From: Bacteroidota bacterium
GTDB lineage: Bacteria; Bacteroidota; Bacteroidia; Bacteroidales; Prolixibacteraceae
Reading direction: 5' to 3'
DNA length: 9,432 nt
Assembly: GCA_030706665.1 (NCBI GenBank)
Contig: JAUZOB010000117.1
Span: forward strand, 1-9,432
Position 1 is the first letter of the stretch; each line of letters opens with the position of its first letter. Positions 1 to 5,818 of this stretch are shown here, one piece after another. The translations under genes were made by a program, and so were the position numbers. Below the pieces are notes generated by a model. The model had not been told where the DNA came from. It did no database searches and was given only the letters and a program-made list of their open reading frames with translations.

Positions 1-68
1 AGGAGGGGCTCGAACCCTCGACCCCGAGATTAAGAGTCACGTGCTCTAGCCAACTGAGCTACTGACCG
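1..68 (-). tRNA. tRNA-Lys (anticodon CUU), 3' end cut by window edge
   Basis: Read on the minus strand, the sequence folds as a tRNA. The 5' acceptor strand is CGGTCAG (68-62), followed by U8-A9. The D stem is GCTC/GAGC, the anticodon loop is CTCTTAA, the variable loop is GGGTC, and the T arm is GAGGG-TTCGAGC-CCCTC. The anticodon is CTT at 34-32, which reads the lysine codon AAG. Only the first two bases of the 3' acceptor strand (CT) lie inside the window; they pair correctly with A6 and G7. The remaining acceptor bases, the discriminator and any encoded CCA are outside. The anticodon stem CGTGA/TCTCG has a U-U mismatch at its middle pair (positions 29 and 41 in tRNA numbering). The rest of the fold is regular, so the gene is probably functional. 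Confidence 0.93.
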
Positions 69-83
69 GGCTTTTAGCGTGCA

Positions 84-114
84 CAAATGTAAAGACTCTT
101 TCCTTTTAATAAAA
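84..114 (-). promoter_or_regulatory. Promoter of tRNA-Lys
   Basis: On the minus strand TACATTTG (91-84) matches the Bacteroidetes -7 consensus TAnnTTTG exactly. A T-rich -33 candidate, TTTT (114-111), lies 19 bases upstream. Transcription would begin near base 77, about ten bases before the mature tRNA 5' end. The match and distance are seen in the sequence; activity is inferred. Confidence 0.6.
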
Positions 115-254
115 CTTTTTAAGCTATTTTAACATTCAAACTAATCGATATGTTTGCATTTAATACTTACACTTTGTATTTCTGATCATTACAACTCTCA
201 CACCATGGACAACCCGAAAAGGAATATTATCACCCTTCCATGAGATATTTTTCA

Positions 255-479
255 TTATCCTCTAACACACTGCCACTTAAACAAATTATTCTCTAATATA
301 CTCTTCGCAGTGGAAAAGTATATTGGAGAATAAAAAAACTGCATTTTAGAATTCAGATGCTCCGATTTCGGCTTATAAACCTTGTAAAGATTGATTTTCC
401 CCGACAATAATTTGTCTATAAAGCCCGTATGAAACTCGTATGTGTATTCCAATTCGTGCTTATTTTCTGAAGAGCACAC
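255..479 (-). CDS. Doubtful 74-aa reading frame, possible gene remnant
   Basis: This is an open frame starting with GTG directly after an in-frame TGA. No ATG start, promoter or ribosome binding site is visible. The product would be 74 residues with no signal peptide or membrane segment and no domain I recognise. Residues such as FIDKLLSGKINLYKVYKP give it a plausible amino-acid composition, so it could be the broken 3' end of a longer gene. It lies between the DUF3109 gene and tRNA-Lys, on the same strand as both. A 17-bp inverted repeat at 286-333 lies inside it, which argues against simple coding constraint. It may equally be a chance frame in AT-rich DNA. Confidence 0.2.
   Translation of the reverse strand: MCSSENKHELEYTYEFHTGFIDKLLSGKINLYKVYKPKSEHLNSKMQFFYSPIYFSTAKSILENNLFKWQCVRG
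286..333. repeat. Long inverted repeat (17-bp arms, 14-base loop)
   Basis: TTATTCTCTAATATACT (286-302) pairs with 317-333. All 17 pairs form if read as plus-strand RNA, with one G-U wobble (294/325); the minus-strand RNA would have an A-C mismatch there. The loop contains GCAGTG (307-312), which can also pair with CACTGC upstream (268-273). Its first five bases, GCAGT (307-311), can instead pair with ACTGC downstream (338-342). The plus-strand 3' side is followed by seven A residues rather than T, so it is not a standard plus-strand terminator. Read on the minus strand it is followed only by AATTTGTTT. It could be a weak terminator for the DUF3109 transcript, a structured RNA or the scar of a small element. 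Confidence 0.5.
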
Positions 480-534
480 TCAGTTCATCGCATTTCAGTC
501 CAATTTACATGATAGCATCAGACCGAATACTTCA

Positions 535-1104
535 CTAAAAGATATTGGCCTCAGCCGCAATTTCAAGCTTTGCATACCATTCTTCACCATACTTGCGTAT
601 CAGCGGCTCTCTGAGGAATCGATAAACAGGAAGTCTTTCGGCAAGGCCACAGGCTCTTGCTGCCTTACAGATCTCAATTCGCTCATAATTCACCGCATCG
701 AACTCTTCATACTCCGTAATACGGATCGGATAAAGGTGACAGGATATCGGCTTTCTAAAACTGATTTTTCCATCCAGGAAAGCTTTCTCTATTCCACACT
801 TCGTAACTCCGACTTTATCCTCATATGCATATACACATTCTTTTCCGTTAATGATCGGAGTCACTAAATCACCATCCTGATCAATAACAGAATATCCCTG
901 AAGCGCAATTTCCTCTTTGCTTTTTGCGGGGAGATAAGGTTCTATTTCCGGATAGGCATCTTCAACTATTTTTGCCTCTTCTTCTGTTAGAGGCGCACCT
1001 GAAGCACCTTCAACACAACAGATCCCTTTGCATTGCTTCAGATCGCACAGGAAATATTTTTCCAGGACATCAAAACTTACTATTGTATTATCTATTTGAA
1101 TCAT
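535..1104 (-). CDS. DUF3109 (UPF0153-type) cysteine-rich protein
   Basis: This is a 189-residue soluble protein of the DUF3109 family, related to the UPF0153/YkgJ-type proteins thought to bind zinc or an iron-sulfur cluster; its function is unknown. An N-terminal cysteine cluster has C20, C25, C29 and C30 in LCDLKQCKGICCVEG. Further cysteines follow: C90, C103, C122 in KPISCHLYPIR, C146 in EICKAARACG, and C152. The family signature ISCHLYPIR, the KAAR stretch and the PLIRKYGEEWY tail are all present, so the gene looks complete. A longer frame begins at TTG (1122), but that codon lies inside the probable promoter -7 box. I therefore choose the ATG at 1104, which also gives the family-typical N-terminus MIQID. 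It is transcribed alone from its own promoter, behind the terminator that follows gpmI. The family is confident; the cofactor is inferred from the cysteines. Confidence 0.92.
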   Translation of the reverse strand: MIQIDNTIVSFDVLEKYFLCDLKQCKGICCVEGASGAPLTEEEAKIVEDAYPEIEPYLPAKSKEEIALQGYSVIDQDGDLVTPIINGKECVYAYEDKVGVTKCGIEKAFLDGKISFRKPISCHLYPIRITEYEEFDAVNYERIEICKAARACGLAERLPVYRFLREPLIRKYGEEWYAKLEIAAEANIF

Positions 1105-1119
1105 TTTATGCTCTATTCT

Positions 1120-1148
1120 CAAATTTATGCAACATCAGTTGTCTCAAC
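1120..1148 (-). promoter_or_regulatory. Promoter of DUF3109 gene
   Basis: TAAATTTG (1127-1120) matches TAnnTTTG. GTTG (1148-1145) is a -33 candidate 17 bases upstream, slightly close. Transcription would start near 1113, leaving a leader of about nine bases before the ATG at 1104. A short dyad GTTG-TCT-CAAC (1138-1148) overlaps the -33 position. Confidence 0.5.
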
Positions 1149-1213
1149 ATTCTATTACTTGCTTTGAATTAATACTAATATAAGCAAATCAACTCAAAAA
1201 ATGCATTTCTCAT

Positions 1214-1411
1214 TTACAATAAATTTAACTCATATTCATTTCTTACGAGGAATAGCAACAGGGAAAATAATTTAAATGCTTCTCCCTCAGAGAAGCCTAC
1301 ATTGCAGTAAACAGCCATGCAACATTATCGTTTCAGGAACATCGGGCGAATCTTTTCCACAAAACATAAAGGCAAGAATTTCACGAACAATGAAGATTCA
1401 GAATATGTCAT
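1214..1411 (-). other. Candidate structured small RNA or dispersed intergenic repeat
   Basis: The stretch behind the gpmI terminator carries three short overlapping minus-strand frames: 1325-1411 (28 aa), 1287-1367 (26 aa) and 1214-1318 (34 aa, from MAVYCNVGF). It also has a perfect 7-bp hairpin, GCTTCTC/GAGAAGC (1278-1284 with 1290-1296). On the minus strand the hairpin is followed by ATTTAAATTATTTT, resembling a terminator. A near-consensus -7 element, TATGTTTTG (1368-1360, one base too long), lies upstream, so a transcript of roughly 80-90 bases ending at the hairpin is possible. Short translations of this stretch look familiar to me from other Bacteroidales genomes, which would suggest a repeated intergenic element. 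That is an unverified recollection, not something the window shows. I do not call any of the frames a protein gene. Confidence 0.3.
1278..1296 (-). terminator. Hairpin with U-rich 3' flank (candidate terminator)
   Basis: A perfect 7-bp stem with a five-base loop is followed on the minus strand by ATTTAAATTATTTT. It lies well past the main gpmI terminator. It could be a backup for gpmI or the end of a small RNA starting near 1350-1360. Confidence 0.35.
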
Positions 1412-1440
1412 AATAAAAACCGGGCATTACAAATGCTTAA

Positions 1441-1475
1441 ACAAAACAAGGGTGTCCTGAATTTTAGAACACCCT
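1441..1475 (-). terminator. Rho-independent terminator of gpmI
   Basis: The stem AGGGTGT/ACACCCT (1449-1455 with 1469-1475) has a few extra pairs inside the loop. On the minus strand it is followed by TTGTTTTGT. It lies about 85 bases after the gpmI stop codon and separates gpmI from the DUF3109 gene. On the plus strand the flank (CATTGTTAATTT) is weaker. Confidence 0.75.
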
Positions 1476-1557
1476 CATTGTTAATTTATTAGAAATCTAT
1501 TTTCAAAAGATTCGTTAAATCATTTAGAATACCATTACGCAATTCTAATTCGGGAAC

Positions 1558-3087
1558 TTAGCCAATTAATACTTTTCCGGTCATATCTTCCGGAACCGGC
1601 AACCCCATGATAGTCAAAAGCGTTGGAGCAACGTCAGCAAGGATGCCGTCGCTAATTTTTGCATCTTTACGATCGGTCACCCAAATACATGGAACCGGAT
1701 TCAAAGAGTGAGCAGTATTTTCTGATCCGTCTTCATTAACCGCATTATCTGCATTTCCGTGATCAGCAATGATTATCACATCATAACCGCCCTCTTTTGC
1801 AGCAGTAACGACTTCCTTAACGCACCCATCTACAGCCTGTACAGCTTTTGTAATGGCTTCATACGATCCGGTATGACCAACCATATCTCCGTTCGCGAAG
1901 TTCAAACAAATAAAATCAGCAGATTGTGCTTTCAATTCAGGTACGATTTTATCTTTTACCTCGAAAGCTGACATTTCCGGTTGTAAATCGTAAGTTGCAA
2001 CCTTCGGAGATGAAACCAGGATGCGGCTCTCATTCGGGAATTCTTCTTCACGCCCTCCTGAGAAGAAAAAGGTAACGTGAGCATATTTCTCAGTCTCTGC
2101 AATACGGATTTGTTTCAATCCTGCATTTGCAACAACTTCGCCTAATGTATTTTTGACATTATCTTTATCGAAGATAACATTTACGTTTTTGAAATCAGAC
2201 TTATAATTTGTCATGGTATACCATTCGAGCGGAATCGTATGCATGCCAAATTCAGGATGGTCTTCCTGAGTAAAGACCTGAGTCATTTCACGCAAACGGT
2301 CGGTACGGTAATTGAAACAGATTACGACATCACCTTCCTGTATAGTTGTTAGCGGTTTACCCTGCTCATCAACGACCACAAGGGGATTAATAAACTCATC
2401 GGTAACTCCGTCATCATATGATTCCTGTACAGACTTCAAAAGGTCGGTTGTATATTTCCCTTCTCCTTTGGTCAACATATTATAAGCCAGACTAACGCGA
2501 TCCCAGTTTGTATCACGGTCCATCCCGTAATAACGACCGACGATTGAAGCGAAACGGGCATTTGTCTTTTCAAGATGTTCAATGTCATCTTTTAGGAAAC
2601 CGTAACCGGAACGGGGGTCAGTGTCGCGGCCATCAGTTAAACCATGGACGAATACTTTTTCCAAGCCCATTTCTGTTGCAATTTCACTGAGAGCTATCAT
2701 ATGTGCACTTAATGCATGTACCCCGCCAGGTCCAATCAGACCAATCAGATGAACCTGTTTGTTATTTTCTTTGGCATAATTGTAAGCTTTCAGAATCTGA
2801 GGATTTTTCCATAAAGATTTGTTTCTGATCGCGATATTAATCTTGACAAGATCCTGATAAAGAACACGGCCGGCACCGATATTTAAGTGCCCGACTTCTG
2901 AATTACCCATCTGTCCGTCAGGAAGTCCTACATTTTCCCCTGAAGTTAAAAGCTGAGCATTCGGATAAGAGGCTTTCAGTGAATCCATAAAAGGAGTCTT
3001 TGCATTGGCAATTACATCACTTTTTGAACCATTCCCGATTCCCCATCCGTCAAGGATGATCAGCATTGCTTTATTTACGTTAGCCAT
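1558..3087 (-). CDS. gpmI: 2,3-bisphosphoglycerate-independent phosphoglycerate mutase
   Basis: GpmI interconverts 3-phosphoglycerate and 2-phosphoglycerate in cytosolic glycolysis and gluconeogenesis, using a phosphoserine intermediate and two Mn2+ ions. The 509-residue length is normal for the family. The alkaline-phosphatase-like domain is split. Its N-terminal part carries the metal ligand D13 in ILDGWG and the nucleophile S63 in QMGNSEVGHLNIGAGR. The inserted phosphotransferase domain has GPGGVHALSAHM (near 119-130) and DGRDTDPRSG (152-161). The C-terminal part has the substrate-binding FNYRTDR, AETEKYAHVTFFF, the metal site FANGDMVGHTG, ADHGNAD and the histidine of TAHSLNPVPC. All expected catalytic motifs are present, so the gene appears intact. 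The start ATG has no Shine-Dalgarno sequence, as is usual in this phylum. It is transcribed alone, divergently from the lipid kinase gene, and ends at the terminator at 1441-1475. Confidence 0.97.
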   Translation of the reverse strand: MANVNKAMLIILDGWGIGNGSKSDVIANAKTPFMDSLKASYPNAQLLTSGENVGLPDGQMGNSEVGHLNIGAGRVLYQDLVKINIAIRNKSLWKNPQILKAYNYAKENNKQVHLIGLIGPGGVHALSAHMIALSEIATEMGLEKVFVHGLTDGRDTDPRSGYGFLKDDIEHLEKTNARFASIVGRYYGMDRDTNWDRVSLAYNMLTKGEGKYTTDLLKSVQESYDDGVTDEFINPLVVVDEQGKPLTTIQEGDVVICFNYRTDRLREMTQVFTQEDHPEFGMHTIPLEWYTMTNYKSDFKNVNVIFDKDNVKNTLGEVVANAGLKQIRIAETEKYAHVTFFFSGGREEEFPNESRILVSSPKVATYDLQPEMSAFEVKDKIVPELKAQSADFICLNFANGDMVGHTGSYEAITKAVQAVDGCVKEVVTAAKEGGYDVIIIADHGNADNAVNEDGSENTAHSLNPVPCIWVTDRKDAKISDGILADVAPTLLTIMGLPVPEDMTGKVLIG

Positions 3088-3154
3088 AAGAAATTATGAT
3101 TTTTATTGTCTAAATTGTCTTTTATTTAAAAGCCTTCATCATTTAAAGGCGCCA

Positions 3155-3162
3155 CAAAATTA
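3155..3162 (-). promoter_or_regulatory. gpmI: Candidate -7 element of gpmI promoter
   Basis: TAATTTTG on the minus strand matches TAnnTTTG. The nearest upstream TTTTG (3182-3178) leaves only a 15-base spacer, shorter than usual, so the -33 assignment is weak. The transcript would start near 3148 with a leader of about 60 bases. That leader would open with a small stem-loop, GCCTT/AAGGC (3132-3136 with 3146-3150), followed by TTTT. Confidence 0.4.
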
Positions 3163-3262
3163 TCTTTTTTCCGATAACAAAATAAGGGGGTCCTGAATTA
3201 AAGAGATCACCAACTTTGTTTTCACAATTATTTAACAACCAATAGCTAAACCATTCCGCACA

Positions 3263-3292
3263 GGAGTTCTCAACTCCAAATAAGAATTATTT
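3263..3292. repeat. Two abutting 15-bp dyads
   Basis: GGAGTT-CTC-AACTCC (3263-3277) is directly followed by AAATAA-GAA-TTATTT (3278-3292). Each has perfect 6-bp arms around a three-base spacer. The pair ends 11 bases before the -33 element of the kinase promoter, a position suited to an operator. Neither arm is followed by a T-run, so they are not obvious terminators. Confidence 0.45.
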
Positions 3293-3303
3293 ACAATTTT
3301 TTA

Positions 3304-3335
3304 TTGACACCTTTTGTTCACAATGCATACTTTTG
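3304..3335 (+). promoter_or_regulatory. Promoter of lipid kinase gene
   Basis: TACTTTTG (3328-3335) matches the Bacteroidetes -7 consensus TAnnTTTG. TTG (3304-3306, within TTGACA) is the -33 candidate 21 bases upstream. The start site would be near 3342, giving a leader of about 55 bases. Confidence 0.65.
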
Positions 3336-3398
3336 TTGTATAAGATATCACAAACAAGTAAGCAACCCCAGAGGTTATTATTAAGTTAGAAGGTGAGC

Positions 3399-4277
3399 AT
3401 GAGGAAATTATTCTTTATAATAAATCCGATTTCAGGAAATGGAAAGAACACTTCACTTGAGAAGTTTATCTCTTCTAATTTAGTCCGTCAAACTGAAATT
3501 CAATATGAGATCAGGCATACTCTCCACGGAGGTCATGCTTCTGAGCTTACTAGAGAGGCATTGGATCATCACTTTGATGCTGTAATTGTCGCCGGTGGTG
3601 ATGGCACCATCAACGAAGTTGCTTCCCACCTTGTAAATACGAATACTGCACTTGGCATTATACCGGTAGGATCCGGAAATGGCGTTGCCCGCCACTTTAA
3701 GGTCCCTTTCAACATTAAAAAGAATCTTGACATGATTATTCGCGGAAAGACTACCTTATTAGATGTAGGGACTGCGAACAACAAAATATTCTTAAGCAAT
3801 GCAGGATTAGGATATGATGCTGCCGTGATTAAAGATTATGCCTATCAGCAACGTCACGGATTCATTAGCTACTTCTTTTCAGCAATAAGAAGTACGTTTT
3901 TCTTCTCTGTTCCCAAAGTACATCTTTCGGTCAACGGGAATGCCTTTCCGGTAAATGCTTTTTTCTTTTCTGCACTAAACGGCAGCCAGTTCGGATACAA
4001 CATCAGCCTGGATCGGAATGCACGTACAGATGACGGATTGCTTGACTTTGTAATTCTCGACACCAAGAGCAGACTAAAAGCAATATTCGTTGCGATCTGC
4101 GTCTTGTTTAAAGGCAAACCGAGACTGGAAGGCTTTACGACAGTCCACTCACAGAATGCTACAGTTCATTTCCCCGGACAAAGATTATCACTTCAGATTG
4201 ACGGTGAGCCATCTGTTGTTGAAGATCAGCTTGAATTCAAGGTATTGCCGGGAGCGATTAAGGTAATTGTTCCATAG
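3399..4277 (+). CDS. YegS/diacylglycerol kinase family lipid kinase
   Basis: This is a 292-residue ATP-dependent lipid kinase of the DAGK catalytic superfamily (diacylglycerol, sphingosine and YegS-like kinases), acting at the inner membrane surface. Visible motifs are NPISGNGK (9-16), the nucleotide-binding VAGGDGTINEV (64-74) and PVGSGNGVARH (89-99). Near the C-terminus are DDGLLDFVIL and QIDGEP, which are usual for the family. No transmembrane segment is evident and the length is normal. The start is the ATG at 3399, preceded by AGAAGGTG (3388-3395), an unusually good Shine-Dalgarno for this phylum. An in-frame GTG at 3393 overlaps that site and is less likely. It has its own promoter and ends before the hairpin at 4355-4383. 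Because Bacteroidales make sphingolipids, the substrate may be a sphingoid base or ceramide rather than diacylglycerol; the sequence alone does not decide. Confidence 0.9.
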   Translation: MRKLFFIINPISGNGKNTSLEKFISSNLVRQTEIQYEIRHTLHGGHASELTREALDHHFDAVIVAGGDGTINEVASHLVNTNTALGIIPVGSGNGVARHFKVPFNIKKNLDMIIRGKTTLLDVGTANNKIFLSNAGLGYDAAVIKDYAYQQRHGFISYFFSAIRSTFFFSVPKVHLSVNGNAFPVNAFFFSALNGSQFGYNISLDRNARTDDGLLDFVILDTKSRLKAIFVAICVLFKGKPRLEGFTTVHSQNATVHFPGQRLSLQIDGEPSVVEDQLEFKVLPGAIKVIVP

Positions 4278-4354
4278 CAGGCCGATTCGGTCTTTCACGA
4301 ATGCATTACAATTTTGGGCTGTAAGAATTGGCTTCATTCCACAATGAACAAATC

Positions 4355-4383
4355 TTGTTAGGGATTGATATCATCCCTAACAA
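4355..4383. terminator. Shared terminator hairpin between convergent genes
   Basis: TTGTTAGGGAT (4355-4365) pairs perfectly with ATCCCTAACAA (4373-4383) around a seven-base loop. It sits between the converging kinase and Nramp genes, about 80 bases from the kinase stop and 40 from the Nramp stop. U-tracts are short on both sides: TTC on plus, GATTTGTT on minus. It is a plausible bidirectional terminator from position and stem quality. Confidence 0.65.
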
Positions 4384-4424
4384 TTCAAAGACTTTCCCTA
4401 TCAGGTACCTTATCCGATACAGAA

Positions 4425-5696
4425 TCAACAAAAGATAGTCTGGATAAAAAATGCCACATTGAGTATGGTTACAATCCCTGCAATAAGATAAAGCAAAACC
4501 TTGGTCCTGCGTTTATTCGCATATTTCCCCATAACTTTCACAGATGAAGTCAATCTTATCTGTAAAAAGATTGTAACCGGTAGTTGAACTCCCAATATCA
4601 TCTGAGAGATTATCAACCCGCTAAAGGGGTTTGAGATAAAGAATATAACCAGAAGTGCAACAATAAGCGATATAGCAACTCCGGTTCGTGAGTGATTATC
4701 CTTCATATCAAAAGGTTCGCCATATAGTCCGGCAAATATACTTCCCCCTGCAAATCCGGATGTAATGGATGATGCGATACCAGAAAAAAGAAGTGCCAGC
4801 GCAAATACAAATGAAGCACTCTGCCCCAACATCGGAGTCAATAATGATTTTGCCTGAGATAGTTCACTGACAGACTGGCCACTCTTAAAGAATGTCGTTG
4901 CAGCCAGCAGGATCATCGCACTATTTATACCCCAACCTATCAGCATCGAAAAGAGCGTATCAAAAAATTCATAGTCGAGTTGCTTTCTGATTACTTTCTC
5001 GTCCTTCAAGTTCCACTGACGACTCTGAATGATTTCCGAATGCAGGAAAAGATTGTGAGGCATTACGACTGCCCCCAAAACACTCATGATTATAAGCATT
5101 GAATGATTAGGAAATGCCGGCACACACCATCCTTTGGCTGCAGCCCCCCAATCAATATTTACCAACGTTAACTCATAGATAAAAGAAAGACCGATAATTG
5201 ACACAAACCCGATGATCCATTTCTCAATCATGCGGTAAGAGTTTGTAAAAAGCATGATCAACACAAAAGCGACAACCAGAATAGCACCAATTTTCATCGG
5301 CACGCTAAAGAGCATATTTAATGCAATGGCGGCCCCAAGGATTTCAGCAAGTGAAGTTGACACAGATGCAAGAATTGCAGAAAACAATACAAGCTTAGAA
5401 TATACGGGTTTTAAATGAATTGTTGCCGCTTCAGACAAACATAAGCCGGTTGCAATTCCCAAATGCGCTACATTATGCTGCAACACAATCAACATGAGAG
5501 TTGACAATGAAACCATCCAAAGCAGAGAATATCCAAAGCCGGCTCCCGCAGCAAGATTTGAAGCCCAGTTCCCCGGGTCTATAAAACCTACGGTTACCAG
5601 TAGTCCCGGACCAATATATTGCAATATATCAAGTGCCCCGAAACGCGGAGTATGCGATTTACTCTTAAGATCCCGGAAGAAACGGTCGAAGATCAT
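4425..5696 (-). CDS. mntH: Nramp-family divalent metal (Mn2+/Fe2+) transporter
   Basis: This is a 423-residue inner-membrane importer of the Nramp family, which takes up Mn2+ and often Fe2+ coupled to protons. About eleven hydrophobic segments are apparent from residue 25 to the C-terminus, as expected. The TM1 metal-site motif is VGFIDPGNW, with D40 and N43. The TM6 site is GAVVMPHNLFLHS, with A209, M212 and H214; the methionine is the usual mark of selectivity for transition metals. Other family signatures are SGIASSITSGFAGG (305-318) and QLPVTIFLQIRLTSS (371-385). It starts at ATG 5696 without a clear Shine-Dalgarno. It lies 122 bp after mprF on the same strand, and I found no consensus -7 element in that gap, so read-through from mprF is possible. 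An 18-bp palindrome at 5743-5760 is a candidate regulator site. The gene symbol reflects family membership; metal preference is inferred. Confidence 0.93.
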   Translation of the reverse strand: MIFDRFFRDLKSKSHTPRFGALDILQYIGPGLLVTVGFIDPGNWASNLAAGAGFGYSLLWMVSLSTLMLIVLQHNVAHLGIATGLCLSEAATIHLKPVYSKLVLFSAILASVSTSLAEILGAAIALNMLFSVPMKIGAILVVAFVLIMLFTNSYRMIEKWIIGFVSIIGLSFIYELTLVNIDWGAAAKGWCVPAFPNHSMLIIMSVLGAVVMPHNLFLHSEIIQSRQWNLKDEKVIRKQLDYEFFDTLFSMLIGWGINSAMILLAATTFFKSGQSVSELSQAKSLLTPMLGQSASFVFALALLFSGIASSITSGFAGGSIFAGLYGEPFDMKDNHSRTGVAISLIVALLVIFFISNPFSGLIISQMILGVQLPVTIFLQIRLTSSVKVMGKYANKRRTKVLLYLIAGIVTILNVAFFIQTIFC

Positions 5697-5742
5697 ATCA
5701 TTCTGTATTTACTCTTACTATTCTGTCAAATCAGAGAAAATC

Positions 5743-5760
5743 TGCAGTTATGCAACTGCA
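5743..5760. promoter_or_regulatory. 18-bp palindrome upstream of mntH, candidate operator
   Basis: TGCAGTT-ATGC-AACTGCA is a perfect 7-bp inverted repeat with a four-base spacer, 47-64 bases upstream of the mntH ATG. Mn/Fe importers of this family are commonly repressed by MntR- or Fur-type metalloregulators that bind dyads in this position. The regulator here is unknown. It could instead be a weak mprF terminator, since GATTTTCTC follows on the minus strand. Confidence 0.4.
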
Positions 5761-5818
5761 TACTTAACCTTTCACGTTCACAAAGATTTACAGGAACAAG
5801 TAAAATCTCAGATTGTTC

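Larger units (their letters stand above)
72..534. other. AT-rich intergenic region between tRNA-Lys and DUF3109 gene
   Basis: Apart from the tRNA promoter, the doubtful frame at 255-479 and the inverted repeat at 286-333, I see no convincing gene here. No strong rho-independent terminator follows the DUF3109 stop codon, so transcription may continue toward the tRNA or stop at the 286-333 stem. Confidence 0.5.
1105..1557. other. Intergenic region between DUF3109 gene and gpmI
   Basis: From left to right this 453-bp gap holds the DUF3109 promoter, the candidate RNA or repeat element (1214-1411) with its hairpin, and the gpmI terminator. The 80 bases next to the gpmI stop codon show nothing I can name. 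Confidence 0.6.
3088..3398. other. Divergent regulatory region between gpmI and lipid kinase gene
   Basis: This 311-bp region holds the gpmI leader and -7 candidate on the left and the kinase promoter at 3304-3335 on the right. Between them lie two abutting dyads at 3263-3292. I see no coding sequence in it. Confidence 0.6.

Noticed and set aside
442..867. 141-codon plus-strand open frame antisense to the DUF3109 gene
   Set aside because: It lies mostly opposite a well-supported gene and shows no family motif, promoter or ribosome binding site.
1105..1122. Upstream TTG start for the DUF3109 protein
   Set aside because: The TTG overlaps the TAAATTTG promoter box, and the family N-terminus begins at the ATG at 1104.
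3185..3211. Resemblance of this stretch to the gpmI terminator at 1449-1475 (14 of the first 15 bases identical), flanking gpmI on both sides
   Set aside because: A 14-of-15 match is roughly expected by chance in a window this size, and the upstream copy does not form a good hairpin.
3393..3398. GTG start two codons upstream for the lipid kinase
   Set aside because: The GTG is part of the Shine-Dalgarno AGAAGGTG that serves the ATG at 3399.
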